From positions 1,194,910 through 1,258,909 of the forward strand of contig NZ_JMIW01000001.1 in the NCBI RefSeq assembly GCF_000715015.1: a stretch of 64,000 nucleotides of DNA, read 5' to 3'. Below, in pieces: positions 8,179-17,962 of the stretch (the first letter of the stretch is position 1; each line of letters begins with the position of its first letter). The notes under the pieces are model-generated. The model had not been told where the DNA came from and made no database searches. It saw only the letters and a list, made by a program, of their open reading frames with translations. The translations under genes were made by a program, and so were the position numbers. This DNA is from Erythrobacter longus. Lineage in GTDB: Bacteria; Pseudomonadota; Alphaproteobacteria; Sphingomonadales; Sphingomonadaceae.

Positions 8179-9143
8179 TTCAACCCAAACGCCTCATGAT
8201 CGATGACATCCAAATTCGCCAGTTGCTGAACGGCGATATTGACCATTTCAGAGGGTTGCCCCTCAGCCTTGGTCGCGATTCTTTGGATCGAGGTATCAAT
8301 CGCCTCTGACATCGGCGATGGCACGCGTACAGTCGCCAGAATGTTGTTGATCTCGGTGCTGCTAAGCCCTGCGACCTCGTTCAAGGTTGAGCGCATTTCG
8401 ATCAGCGGGTTCACCAGATCACGCACCGGCTCATCCGGGTCGACGCGGTGGTGGTCAAATTCCTTGCCAAAAGCGGCGTTGATTTCGTTCAAGGAACCGG
8501 CAAGCTCGCCCACAAAATGCTGTTTTGCGTTTTGCACGTGATACAGATCGCGCAGGTGGAGTTCGGTCCAGCTTTTGTCCTTGGCTTTTGCCGCCGCGCG
8601 CGCATGGTCGATAATGTCGGTTTCCGCCGTCGAAAGCCGCTCAATCTCTGCGACCGCCTGCATGAAGCTTGTGACAGGGGCGGGAAGGTCGCCGGGAAGC
8701 GCAAGTTTGCGGGTGGGCACGGCTGGCACGTGCTTTTTATAGTCGCTGATCTTGGGATCAATTCCGCCGATCATGGTCGCAAGGCCAGCGCCTATGAGCA
8801 CACTGCCACCTGCCGCGAGGATCGCGCCGATGGTGGATGTGGAGGCATTGGCCGCAGTGCCAGCCGCCGTCGCCGGCAAATTGGCCGCCACCGCAACCGC
8901 CCCGACAATTCCAACGGCAATCACACTAACGCCGGATGTGACCATGGAATGGCCGACACCGATCTTCTTCCAGTCAATCGCAATCGCGCCTTCTTTCGAC
9001 AAAGCAAAATCGGGAAGCTCAGGCGTGTCGACGCCTGCTTCGGCCGGACGCGCATTGTCGGCACCGCTGCATGAGAACCAAGGGTTAGCGGGCCCGGGCA
9101 AGGTCTCTAAGGGATCACCGCCAAGCGGTCCTCTCCAGGGCAT
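8172..9143 (-). CDS. Hypothetical protein with two glycine/alanine-rich membrane segments
   Basis: 323 residues from the ATG at 9143, which has an AAGGAG site 5 bases upstream; the GTG two codons earlier abuts that site. I do not recognise the family. Residues 1-60 are Pro/Gly-rich with no signal peptide. Two hydrophobic, Gly/Ala-rich stretches follow near residues 70-95 (VTSGVSVIAVGIVGAVAVAA) and 105-127 (GAILAAGGSVLIGAGLATMIGG), resembling glycine-zipper hairpins. The remaining 190 residues look helical and hydrophilic. Its stop codon lies in a tandem repeat. It could be a membrane-inserting or surface protein; no function is proposed. Confidence 0.6.
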   Translation of the reverse strand: MPWRGPLGGDPLETLPGPANPWFSCSGADNARPAEAGVDTPELPDFALSKEGAIAIDWKKIGVGHSMVTSGVSVIAVGIVGAVAVAANLPATAAGTAANASTSTIGAILAAGGSVLIGAGLATMIGGIDPKISDYKKHVPAVPTRKLALPGDLPAPVTSFMQAVAEIERLSTAETDIIDHARAAAKAKDKSWTELHLRDLYHVQNAKQHFVGELAGSLNEINAAFGKEFDHHRVDPDEPVRDLVNPLIEMRSTLNEVAGLSSTEINNILATVRVPSPMSEAIDTSIQRIATKAEGQPSEMVNIAVQQLANLDVIDHEAFGLKD

Positions 9144-9570
9144 GTTCACTCCTTAAGCGCAAGGGCTTTGTTCAAATTGAGCAGCATTGCCAAACAGGCA
9201 GTGCTGTCAAAAGGACAGTCAAAAGGACAGTGCGAGCGATGCAATCGTGATTGAGTTATCACTTGAGCGATTGCTTGTTTAACCGGTCGCGCTGTCTATC
9301 ATTTATTGGAAGTTTATTGTGCACTTGCGAATAACACTGTGCAGTTGGTCACACTATTTGTGAGCAATTGTAACATGATCGGTAAGCGCGCTTTGGCCCG
9401 CCCGCCTTTTACCCCCTGAACAGAAAGCCGAGCGCGGGCTCCCCATTGAAATCGTGAGGATACAAGCAACCATGCAGGCCGGGGTGGTTCAATTTACAAA
9501 CCTTGTTAGGGTCAGGAGCCAAGAATTCTAACAAGCAAGAGTTTTTGGGCGTGCAAAGGAAAGCCAAGCT
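9144..9570. other. 427-base non-coding gap with a 12-bp direct duplication
   Basis: No credible gene lies between the hypothetical gene and lipocalin, which diverge here. The unit GTCAAAAGGACA occurs twice head to tail at 9206-9217 and 9218-9229. The middle (about 9240-9380) is A/T-rich compared with the surroundings and should contain promoters for both genes; I cannot place a confident -35/-10 pair. Confidence 0.5.
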
Positions 9571-10194
9571 ATGACTAAACCGAGACGCTCATGGGCAATC
9601 ACTGCGACCGCACTCGCCCTCGCCGCGCCCATCGCGCTTGGCGCGTGTGTTGGATCGCCCGGCCCGGTTGGCAATGTGGCCGTGCCAGAGCCTGCAAAGC
9701 CGGTGGAGCTTAATGCCTATCTTGGCAAATGGTACGAATACGCCCGTTATGAGGCCCCTTTCCAGGAGGGCTGCGAAGGGGTGACGGCGGACTATTCGCT
9801 AAAAGAGACAGATGGGCGCGAGACCTCATCTGCCTCAAACATCCGCGTGGTCAATTCGTGCTTTGAGGGAAGCCTCTCCGGCAAATTCAGCCAAGCAACA
9901 GGCCGCGCTAGAATCGTCGAGGGATCGGACGGCGCAAAGCTCAAGGTCAGCTTCTTTGGCCCCTTCTTTGGCGATTACTGGGTGCTCGACCGCAGCGAAC
10001 CGAGCGCGGATGGTCAATACGAATGGTCCATCGTTGGCGAACCCAGCGGGCGCTACCTCTGGATGCTCACCCGCGAGGCGGTGCCCAGCGAGGAGCGCCG
10101 CACCATGCTGGAGACCCGCGTGCGCGAGCTTGGCTATGACTGGGATCTGGTGCGCGTGACCAAACAGCCTGCACCCCCAGAGCCTGCTCCGTGA
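9571..10194 (+). CDS. Lipocalin family lipoprotein (Blc-like)
   Basis: 207 residues with a lipoprotein signal (ALAAPIALGACVG, Cys near residue 26). The lipocalin signature is clear: ELNAYLGKWYEYARYEAPFQ at the start of the barrel, a CEGVTADYSL strand, then LKVSFFGPFFGDYWVLD, and GRYLWMLTREAVPSEE toward the end. Blc-type lipocalins are outer-membrane lipoproteins binding fatty acids or lysophospholipids under envelope stress. AGGAAAG precedes the ATG. Its stop overlaps the start of the YaiI gene by four bases, so the two are translationally coupled. Confidence 0.92.
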   Translation: MTKPRRSWAITATALALAAPIALGACVGSPGPVGNVAVPEPAKPVELNAYLGKWYEYARYEAPFQEGCEGVTADYSLKETDGRETSSASNIRVVNSCFEGSLSGKFSQATGRARIVEGSDGAKLKVSFFGPFFGDYWVLDRSEPSADGQYEWSIVGEPSGRYLWMLTREAVPSEERRTMLETRVRELGYDWDLVRVTKQPAPPEPAP

Positions 10195-10685
10195 GTTCAA
10201 TCACCATATTGATCGACGCGGATGCCTGTCCGGTGAAGGACGAGATTTACCGCGTCGCCGCCCGTTTCAAGGCACCCCTTCCCGAAGCACACGTGCGCGT
10301 GGTCAGCAACTCTCCTTTCCGCATTCCCGACAACCCGCGTGTAAAGCGCGTGGTGGTGGACGACAGCTTCGATGCCGCCGACGATTGGATCGCCGAGGAA
10401 GCCGTGCGCGTCTCCCCCAAATGCGTGGTCATCACCGGCGACATCCCCTTGGCCGACCGGTGTCTCAAAGCAGGCGCCCGCGTGCTCAGACACAATGGCG
10501 ACGAATTCACCCCGGCCAGCATCGGCAGCGCCCTTGCCACGCGAGCCATCATGGAAGATTTGCGCGCAGGAATGGCCGGAATGGATGGAAGCATAGGCGG
10601 CGGCCCTCCCCCGTTCAGCAAGGCGGACAGGTCAAAGTTCCTGCAAAGCCTCGACCGGGTGATGATGGCACTATCTCGCAGTTAA
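10191..10685 (+). CDS. yaiI: YaiI/YqxD (DUF188) family protein
   Basis: 164 residues starting at a GTG inside the lipocalin stop (GTGA overlap). It begins ILIDADACPVKDEI and contains VVSNSPF, VDDSFDAADDWI, and VITGDIPLADRCLKAGARVL, all hallmark phrases of this PIN-like family with conserved acidic residues. It is cytoplasmic with unknown physiological role; nuclease activity is possible by fold analogy only. Full length for the family. Confidence 0.93.
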   Translation: MSSITILIDADACPVKDEIYRVAARFKAPLPEAHVRVVSNSPFRIPDNPRVKRVVVDDSFDAADDWIAEEAVRVSPKCVVITGDIPLADRCLKAGARVLRHNGDEFTPASIGSALATRAIMEDLRAGMAGMDGSIGGGPPPFSKADRSKFLQSLDRVMMALSRS

Positions 10686-10748
10686 GATGTTGGGGCGTAA
10701 GACGTCGCGGGGTTAATACGTCGCGGGGGTAACGCGCCTGCCCCTCCC

Positions 10749-11600
10749 CTATTCGCCGGAATCCACCACCGTTTCAGCCGGTGACGAACACTCGCCCAGC
10801 GCCTCAAAGTACTGGCGGAACGCCTGCACGTCCCCGCCAAGAGCCTTGCGTAGCCGCGCTTCAGCTTCCTTCGACGCGCTTTGCATGATGGCACGGTCCA
10901 TATCATCGAGCCGGAAAAGGTTAGCCAAAGCAATCGCCTCTTCCAGAAACAAGGGCCGCGTAAAGGCCTCGAGAGCAGGCTTTGGGAAAAAACCGTCATC
11001 TATCGCATCAGCGTGAAGCCTCCACCGGCCCACACAAACGGTCGCTTCCTCAGGCGTGTAGGCATTGGGAGCCTTCGCCTCGCCCGCGTGGAGATAGGTG
11101 ACCGCCATATCCCAATCGACACCTTGCACCGGCGCCTCTTTCGGATTGTGCGCGGTGCACTCGATCTCGATTTTGGCTCCGCCCACAAGTTCCTTCACTG
11201 CCATGGTAGAGCGCACGGGATAGCGGCCTTCTTGGAAGAACTTGGCGTACACCGCATTAAACGCGCCAAAGTCGTCGATGTCAGCCAGCCAAACGGTGCA
11301 TTTGAACAGCGCATCGTGGGTGAGGCCATAAAGCGCCAAAGTCTCCCCAATCCGCTCCATAGCCCGCCGCGTTTCGGCCTCGATGCCGTTTGTCTTGTCG
11401 GTGTCAGAGGAGCGCGCAAGGCCGAGCTGCCCCGCAAGGTAGAGCGTATCGCCCACCTGCACCGCCCGCGAAAACGGCGCAGAGGAGGCACTGTTGGGGA
11501 GGAACTCGGGGGTGCTCGCCGGAGTGCTTTGCGCGATGGCAGGCGTGGCTGCGAGCGCTAGGGTGAGGGCTGCGGTTAGGGTGGTGGTGGGGTTGGTCAT
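10749..11600 (-). CDS. Exported RidA-like protein with long C-terminal extension
   Basis: 283 residues from the ATG at 11600; a GTG at 11615 is also in frame and neither has a good ribosome-binding site. A signal peptide (LTAALTLALAATPAIAQ) indicates export. Residues about 30-145 form a RidA/YjgF domain: VQVGDTLYLAGQLGL, GLTHDALFKCTVWLADIDDFGAFN, and the closing GGAKIEIECTAHN. Classic RidA is a cytoplasmic enamine/imine deaminase of about 130 residues, so the signal peptide and the roughly 130-residue extension are unusual. The extension contains several Glu/Ala-rich helices and is unrecognised. Confidence 0.8.
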   Translation of the reverse strand: MTNPTTTLTAALTLALAATPAIAQSTPASTPEFLPNSASSAPFSRAVQVGDTLYLAGQLGLARSSDTDKTNGIEAETRRAMERIGETLALYGLTHDALFKCTVWLADIDDFGAFNAVYAKFFQEGRYPVRSTMAVKELVGGAKIEIECTAHNPKEAPVQGVDWDMAVTYLHAGEAKAPNAYTPEEATVCVGRWRLHADAIDDGFFPKPALEAFTRPLFLEEAIALANLFRLDDMDRAIMQSASKEAEARLRKALGGDVQAFRQYFEALGECSSPAETVVDSGE

Positions 11601-11684
11601 TGGAGGAGCATACACTAGAGAAACGTCATCCTGAACCCCGCCCCGTCATCCCGAACTCGTTTCACCGCATAACGCTACAATGCT

Positions 11685-11768
11685 CGTCATCCCGGACCTG
11701 ATCCGGGATAACCCCAGCAACCACGCGCCAAGCATCGAGGGTTATCCCGAAACAAGTTCGGGATGACG
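11685..11768. repeat. Dispersed inverted-repeat element, copy A
   Basis: CGTCATCCCGGACCTGATCC with GGGATAACCC (11685-11715) faces its near-complement at 11739-11768 (gggttatcccgaaacaagtt, cgggatgacg), separated by about 23 bases that read CAGCAACCACGCGCCAAGC. The same arms and similar linkers recur at 12148-12232 and 27343-27427. Single arms lie just upstream (11624-11660). It lies immediately before the GIY-YIG gene. Confidence 0.85.
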
Positions 11769-11797
11769 AAGATGATTGCAGTCGTTATCGCAGTGTG

Positions 11798-12094
11798 ATG
11801 GCGAAACACCCCTGCGTCTACATCCTGGCGAGCGGCAAACGAGGCTACATCTACATCGGCGTCACCTCAGACATTGCCGCGCGATACCACCAACACCAAA
11901 AAGGCACCTTCGAGGGCTTCGCCAAACGCCGCAATTGCAAACGGTTGGTGCACATTGAGATGTTTGCAACGATGGACGAGGCTATCACCCGCGAAAAGCA
12001 ACTCAAAAACTGGCACCGCGATTGGAAGATCAATTTGGTGGAGGGGGATAACCCGGAATGGCGCGATTTGGGGCTGGAGATGGGATTGCGATGA
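11798..12094 (+). CDS. GIY-YIG nuclease domain protein
   Basis: 98 residues; the ATG at 11798 is preceded by an in-frame GTG at 11795. The protein is a single GIY-YIG domain of the YhbQ/UPF0213 kind: CVYILASGKRGYIYIGVTSD holds the GIY-YIG equivalents, ARYHQHQKG and FAKRRNCKRLVHIE carry the following Arg/His, and DEAITREKQLKNW supplies the metal-binding Glu. These proteins are small endonuclease-like domains of unclear role. It is bracketed on both sides, within about 50 bases, by inverted-repeat elements, an arrangement suggesting that gene and repeats travelled together. Confidence 0.9.
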   Translation: MAKHPCVYILASGKRGYIYIGVTSDIAARYHQHQKGTFEGFAKRRNCKRLVHIEMFATMDEAITREKQLKNWHRDWKINLVEGDNPEWRDLGLEMGLR

Positions 12095-12127
12095 GGAAGC
12101 GTCGTTAACCCCACCGTCCGCCCCATT

Positions 12128-12358
12128 AGTCATCCTGAACCCAACACCGTCATCCTGAACTTGTTTCAGGATAACCCCATCAACCACGCGCCAAGCCTCC
12201 AGTGTTATCCCGGATCAAGTCCGGAATGACAATTAGAATGGACCACCACACACCACCCTCAACCTTGCCACAAACGTCATTCCGAACTTGTTTCGGAATA
12301 ACCCTCGCCATTTGGCACAAACCCGCTGTTATCCTGAAACAAGTTCAGGATGACGAGA
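12128..12358. repeat. Dispersed inverted-repeat elements, copies B1 and B2
   Basis: The 324-base gap after the GIY-YIG gene (12095-12418) is filled by these repeats and holds no gene. B1 spans about 12148-12232 (cgtcatcctgaacttgtttc facing gttatcccggatcaagtccg, linker ATCAACCACGCGCCAAGCC). B2 spans about 12278-12358 (cgtcattccgaacttgtttc facing ttatcctgaaacaagttcag). A solitary arm starts at 12129. The arms show compensatory changes that keep them paired, such as CGG/CCG versus CAG/CTG. Confidence 0.85.
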
Positions 12359-12418
12359 AATAGGAAGGCAGAACAACAGAGTTCTCACCCTTCTTGTAAC
12401 ATCAGCATCGACGTCGGC

Positions 12419-13357
12419 TCAATCAGACACAATATCAATCGACCTACATATCATTGCGCCCCGTTCTTTATGTGTTTTACGGCTTACCAAGCCTAAGCGA
12501 TGGCTTGCATACTTCTTAACAAGCCTTGCAATTCCGTGCGATGAAATTGGCGAAAAAACGAAATCCTCGGCACACCTCACAACTTGCCGATTGAAGATGC
12601 GAACTTGAGCTGGTGTCACATCAACTAACCTAAAGCGAAAGTCTCTTGGGTTGTCTTTCAACGTGGGCGATCTCACAACCGGAGATACCTTGATCGCAAG
12701 ATCGGGTCTCAAGGGCACAAGTCTAGTCAAAGGTGGTTGCGGTCCCTCAATTGCAATAGGGAAATCGCTCGTAAGAAATGGACACTGTGTGGAATGCCCA
12801 TTTCGCAGAATTTCCCAGGGATAGCTGGAAAACGCAATCGTGCTTTCAATTAGATTAGCAACACCAAGGGCATGCGGGTACTTACGATCGATATCAAACG
12901 TAAGCTTTCCATCGTTGATTAACTCCAGCACAGAAGTTGCCTCGAGCTCTTGCGGAATTGGAGGTAACTTATCAAGCTTTTCAGGCCTATCAAGCTCGAG
13001 CTTAGTGATCTCCGAGAGATTTGAGGCCCCAAGCCGTGTCGCTGTCGGTGCGCAACCTCCAACAAACGCCATGAACGCGGCTATCACTGCAACATCATCG
13101 TGCCCAAAGCTTCCAACGCTAATGGCCTCGCAAGACCGATTATATTTGGGCTCAAACGTACTGAGGAAGGCTTCCAAAAGTCTAGGCTCGCCAAGGTATG
13201 GGTTGGTGCTGCCTTCCTCGATCCGACATACATCTCGGGAATCACACGGGAACGAGTCTAGCTTTGATTTCCGAAATGCAAACATTTTGCGTCCATCAAG
13301 ATGATGCGAATAGAAGTTTTTTAGATGAACCTGCGATACATAATGATCTAAAGCCAA
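12419..13357 (-). CDS. DUF4238 domain protein, TTG start, joined to thiC
   Basis: 312 residues. The opening HYVSQVHLKNFYS corresponds to the H-Y-V-P-Q-x-x-L-x-x-F start of DUF4238 proteins, and CPFLTSDFPIAI with the late VFSPISSHG also fit. Function is unknown. Translation most likely begins at the TTG at 13357, because a GGAGGGG ribosome-binding site lies 8 bases upstream inside the last codons of thiC; only 6 bases separate thiC's stop from this start. Base composition is visibly A/T-richer than thiC or any neighbour, indicating recent acquisition. It probably shares thiC's transcript. Confidence 0.8.
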   Translation of the reverse strand: MALDHYVSQVHLKNFYSHHLDGRKMFAFRKSKLDSFPCDSRDVCRIEEGSTNPYLGEPRLLEAFLSTFEPKYNRSCEAISVGSFGHDDVAVIAAFMAFVGGCAPTATRLGASNLSEITKLELDRPEKLDKLPPIPQELEATSVLELINDGKLTFDIDRKYPHALGVANLIESTIAFSSYPWEILRNGHSTQCPFLTSDFPIAIEGPQPPLTRLVPLRPDLAIKVSPVVRSPTLKDNPRDFRFRLVDVTPAQVRIFNRQVVRCAEDFVFSPISSHGIARLVKKYASHRLGLVSRKTHKERGAMICRSIDIVSD

Positions 13358-13363
13358 ATAGAA

Positions 13364-15396
<2,033 letters not shown>

Positions 15397-15445
15397 GGAT
15401 GGTCATAGGGCCAGTGGCGGGACGTGTCCATCACCCTTCGCGCGA

Positions 15446-16054
15446 TCAATCGCCCTTGGGCTGGGTGAGAAGGCACAGCGCGAGCAGCACTGTCGCCGCC
15501 ACACCGCTTGCGCCCGATGGCATAACGCCGCCGCCGCTTGTGGACATGGACAGACCAAAGCCCATCACCACCGCATTGCTGAACATTGCAACGGCTCCGA
15601 CCAAAAAGGTCAATCCGCCCAGCAATTTGGAACCTTGATTAAGCTTCGCCATACCGAACACCAGTGCGGCAAGGCCCAGCAGCACCTTGGCCGCATTGTA
15701 ACCAAAGAAAGAGTAGGCGACGATGGAGCCTGCCAAAGGCGCAAGCTCCGGGTTCGCCTCAGCAATTTCGCGAAACGGGCCAAATTGGGTGAGGCCAATG
15801 CCCACTTGGACAACATTGAGCACGGCCGACATTGCAATCGCGGACCACCCCAAAATCGCAGTCTTGGCTTGCACCAGAGCAGATCCAGCAAGAGCGGCCA
15901 TAAGCGCGAACAACAAGGCCTCAAACGACCAAATGGGGCTGCGGTCAATTTCAGGCGCAGCGACGTAAAGAATTGTGTAAACCGCTTGCGAGATGGCTGC
16001 GAGCAAGAGCAGCACGCCTGTGAGTTTGACCGTCCGGTCGAATGTGATTTCCAT
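15446..16054 (-). CDS. Multi-pass membrane protein of unknown function
   Basis: 202 residues from the ATG at 16054 (GGGGG site upstream; the reading frame runs on to 16108 without better signals). About six hydrophobic segments are visible, including TGVLLLLAAISQAVYTILYVA, FEALLFALMAALAGSALV, and a final GVAATVLLALCLLT. I do not recognise a family. It lies upstream of thiC's riboswitch on the same strand, but the riboswitch leader separates the two, so independent transcription is likely. Confidence 0.65.
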   Translation of the reverse strand: MEITFDRTVKLTGVLLLLAAISQAVYTILYVAAPEIDRSPIWSFEALLFALMAALAGSALVQAKTAILGWSAIAMSAVLNVVQVGIGLTQFGPFREIAEANPELAPLAGSIVAYSFFGYNAAKVLLGLAALVFGMAKLNQGSKLLGGLTFLVGAVAMFSNAVVMGFGLSMSTSGGGVMPSGASGVAATVLLALCLLTQPKGD

Positions 16055-16261
16055 GGATTGGGACCCCCTGTTTAAAAGCCTTCTCCCTGCTTTTCGCACC
16101 CCGATCAAGCTCGGTTACACTTCGCCCTTGAAGGCGGCAAAAAGTCAGGATCGTGATGACACACCTTTTCAGGCCGCGCACACGCACGTTTGAGAGAAGA
16201 GTAAGAGGAGCAGTGCCTCTACACGCTGTGGCCGGATCGGACGTTCAAAGAGCAGTCGGGC

Positions 16262-17827
16262 TCAGGACTGAGCCTCTAGTTCACCCTGCGGCCTCGACAC
16301 ATCTCCCTGCGCCCGCGCAGTGTAGACAAACTCGCTGCCATCAAGGTTGATGGCCGGGAATTCTTCGCGCTCGGCCCAGTAATCCTGATTGTGCCGCCAT
16401 TCGGGTTTGTCTCCCCGGCGCGGCATCTGGTCGAGCCCGCGCATCAGATAGCCCGGATTGAAATTGTCGCGCTCGATCCACGGGAGCAATTCCATCCCTT
16501 CGTCCTCGGGCCGCAAGGCCACTTCGACCCTCGCCGTGCCATTGGCGTGCATCCGGTTAAGCAGGCGGCAGACGAAATCGCCCATCATGTCGACCCGCAA
16601 TGTCCAGCTGGCGCGGAAATAGCCCATGACCCATGCCATATTGGGCACGCCGGTGAACATCATTCCGCGATAGGTCACAGTGTCGTTCCAGTTGACCGGG
16701 GCGCCGTCGACCTCGAACGGAATGTCGCCCATTACCGACAGGCGGAAACCGGTCGCGGCAATGATCAGGTCGGCTTCGATCACTTCACCCGAAGCGGTTA
16801 CCACGCCTTCGGGAGTGAAACGATCGATCGTATCGGTAACCACGCTCAACTGGCCCGCGACCGCAGCACGAAAAACGTCCCCTTCCGGACAGAAAGCCAG
16901 CCGCTGCTGCCACACGCGATATCGCGGAGTGAAATGCGGTTCGAATTCAAAATCGGGCTTGCCGGTAAAAGCGCGCACCAGCTCCTTCAGCTCTTCGAAG
17001 ACAGCATCGGGTTCCTCGATACAGCGTTTGGTCATAACGTCCTGATCAAACATGATCTGTTGCCGCACCACGCGGTGGATGGTCGGCTCGTCAATCCCAA
17101 CCTCGCGCAGGCGGTCGGCCAGCTCGTTCTTGTTCTCGCTGCAGAAGAAATAAGTCGGTGAACGCTGGAGCATGGTCACGTGCCCGGCGGTCTTGGCGAG
17201 TTCGGGGACAACGGTGGCGGCGGTTGCCCCGGACCCAATCACCAGAACGCGTTTGCCCGAATAGTCATAGTCCGGGTCCCACTTTTGCGCGTGCACGAAA
17301 TCGCCCTTGAAATCATCCAGACCGCGCTCTGCCCAGTCTTCGGGGATGTAGGGCTTTTCATGGTCGTAATACCCTTGGCACATCCAGAGGAAATTGCAGG
17401 TGAAGGCGACCATCGCGCCATCGGCAAGCCGCTCGGCTTCGACAGTCCAGAGGTTTGTCTCGCGCGAAAAGGCGCAATTGACGATGCGGTGCCCGTAATG
17501 AATGTGTTCGCCGATCCCGTTTTCCTCGATCACTTCACCCATGTAATCGAGGATCGCCTGCGCGCTTGCGATAGGCGCACCGACCCATGGTTTAAAGCGA
17601 TAGCCGAAGGTGTAGAGATCGCTGTCAGAGCGCACTCCGGGATATTTGTGCGTTTCCCAAGTGCCGCCGAAAGTGTCCTTCATTTCGAGGATTGCATAGC
17701 TTGCCCAGGGCGATTGATCTTGCAGATGATAGGCCGAGCCGATGCCGGAAATCCCCGCTCCTACAATCAGGACATCAACATGAGTGGTAGCGTTGTTGGC
17801 TGTGGCCGGGTCAAACATTTGTGTCAT
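16262..17827 (-). CDS. Flavin-containing monooxygenase (Baeyer-Villiger type)
   Basis: 521 residues from the ATG at 17827, which has GGAGGA about 8 bases upstream; the much longer open frame to 18022 runs into the divergent promoter region. The FAD Rossmann motif VLIVGAGISGIGSAYHL lies near residues 19-35, followed by FGGTWETHKYPGVRSDSDLY, the typical region of Baeyer-Villiger enzymes. The NADPH-binding GSGATAATV lies near residue 195. A late ATGFRLSVMGDIPF also fits. These enzymes insert oxygen into ketones or oxidise soft nucleophiles. Divergent from a nitronate-monooxygenase-like gene; the substrate is unknown. Confidence 0.9.
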   Translation of the reverse strand: MTQMFDPATANNATTHVDVLIVGAGISGIGSAYHLQDQSPWASYAILEMKDTFGGTWETHKYPGVRSDSDLYTFGYRFKPWVGAPIASAQAILDYMGEVIEENGIGEHIHYGHRIVNCAFSRETNLWTVEAERLADGAMVAFTCNFLWMCQGYYDHEKPYIPEDWAERGLDDFKGDFVHAQKWDPDYDYSGKRVLVIGSGATAATVVPELAKTAGHVTMLQRSPTYFFCSENKNELADRLREVGIDEPTIHRVVRQQIMFDQDVMTKRCIEEPDAVFEELKELVRAFTGKPDFEFEPHFTPRYRVWQQRLAFCPEGDVFRAAVAGQLSVVTDTIDRFTPEGVVTASGEVIEADLIIAATGFRLSVMGDIPFEVDGAPVNWNDTVTYRGMMFTGVPNMAWVMGYFRASWTLRVDMMGDFVCRLLNRMHANGTARVEVALRPEDEGMELLPWIERDNFNPGYLMRGLDQMPRRGDKPEWRHNQDYWAEREEFPAINLDGSEFVYTARAQGDVSRPQGELEAQS

Positions 17828-17962
17828 ATCGTATTCCTCCATCCCGGAATGCATATTGACGCGCGCGGCGAAGCGGACATTGATGTGGGTCAATTCTGAC
17901 CAGAACATCTTGCACCCGGTGCTTCGATTTGCCAGCACGGCTGGACCAAGGAGAGAATTCAA

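Noticed and set aside
7531..9143. Prophage remnant suggested by a terminase-small-subunit-like protein
   Set aside because: No other phage genes, integrase or attachment repeats nearby.
11624..12358. CRISPR array
   Set aside because: Repeats occur as inverted pairs of varying sequence with irregular spacing, not as direct repeats with unique spacers; no cas genes.
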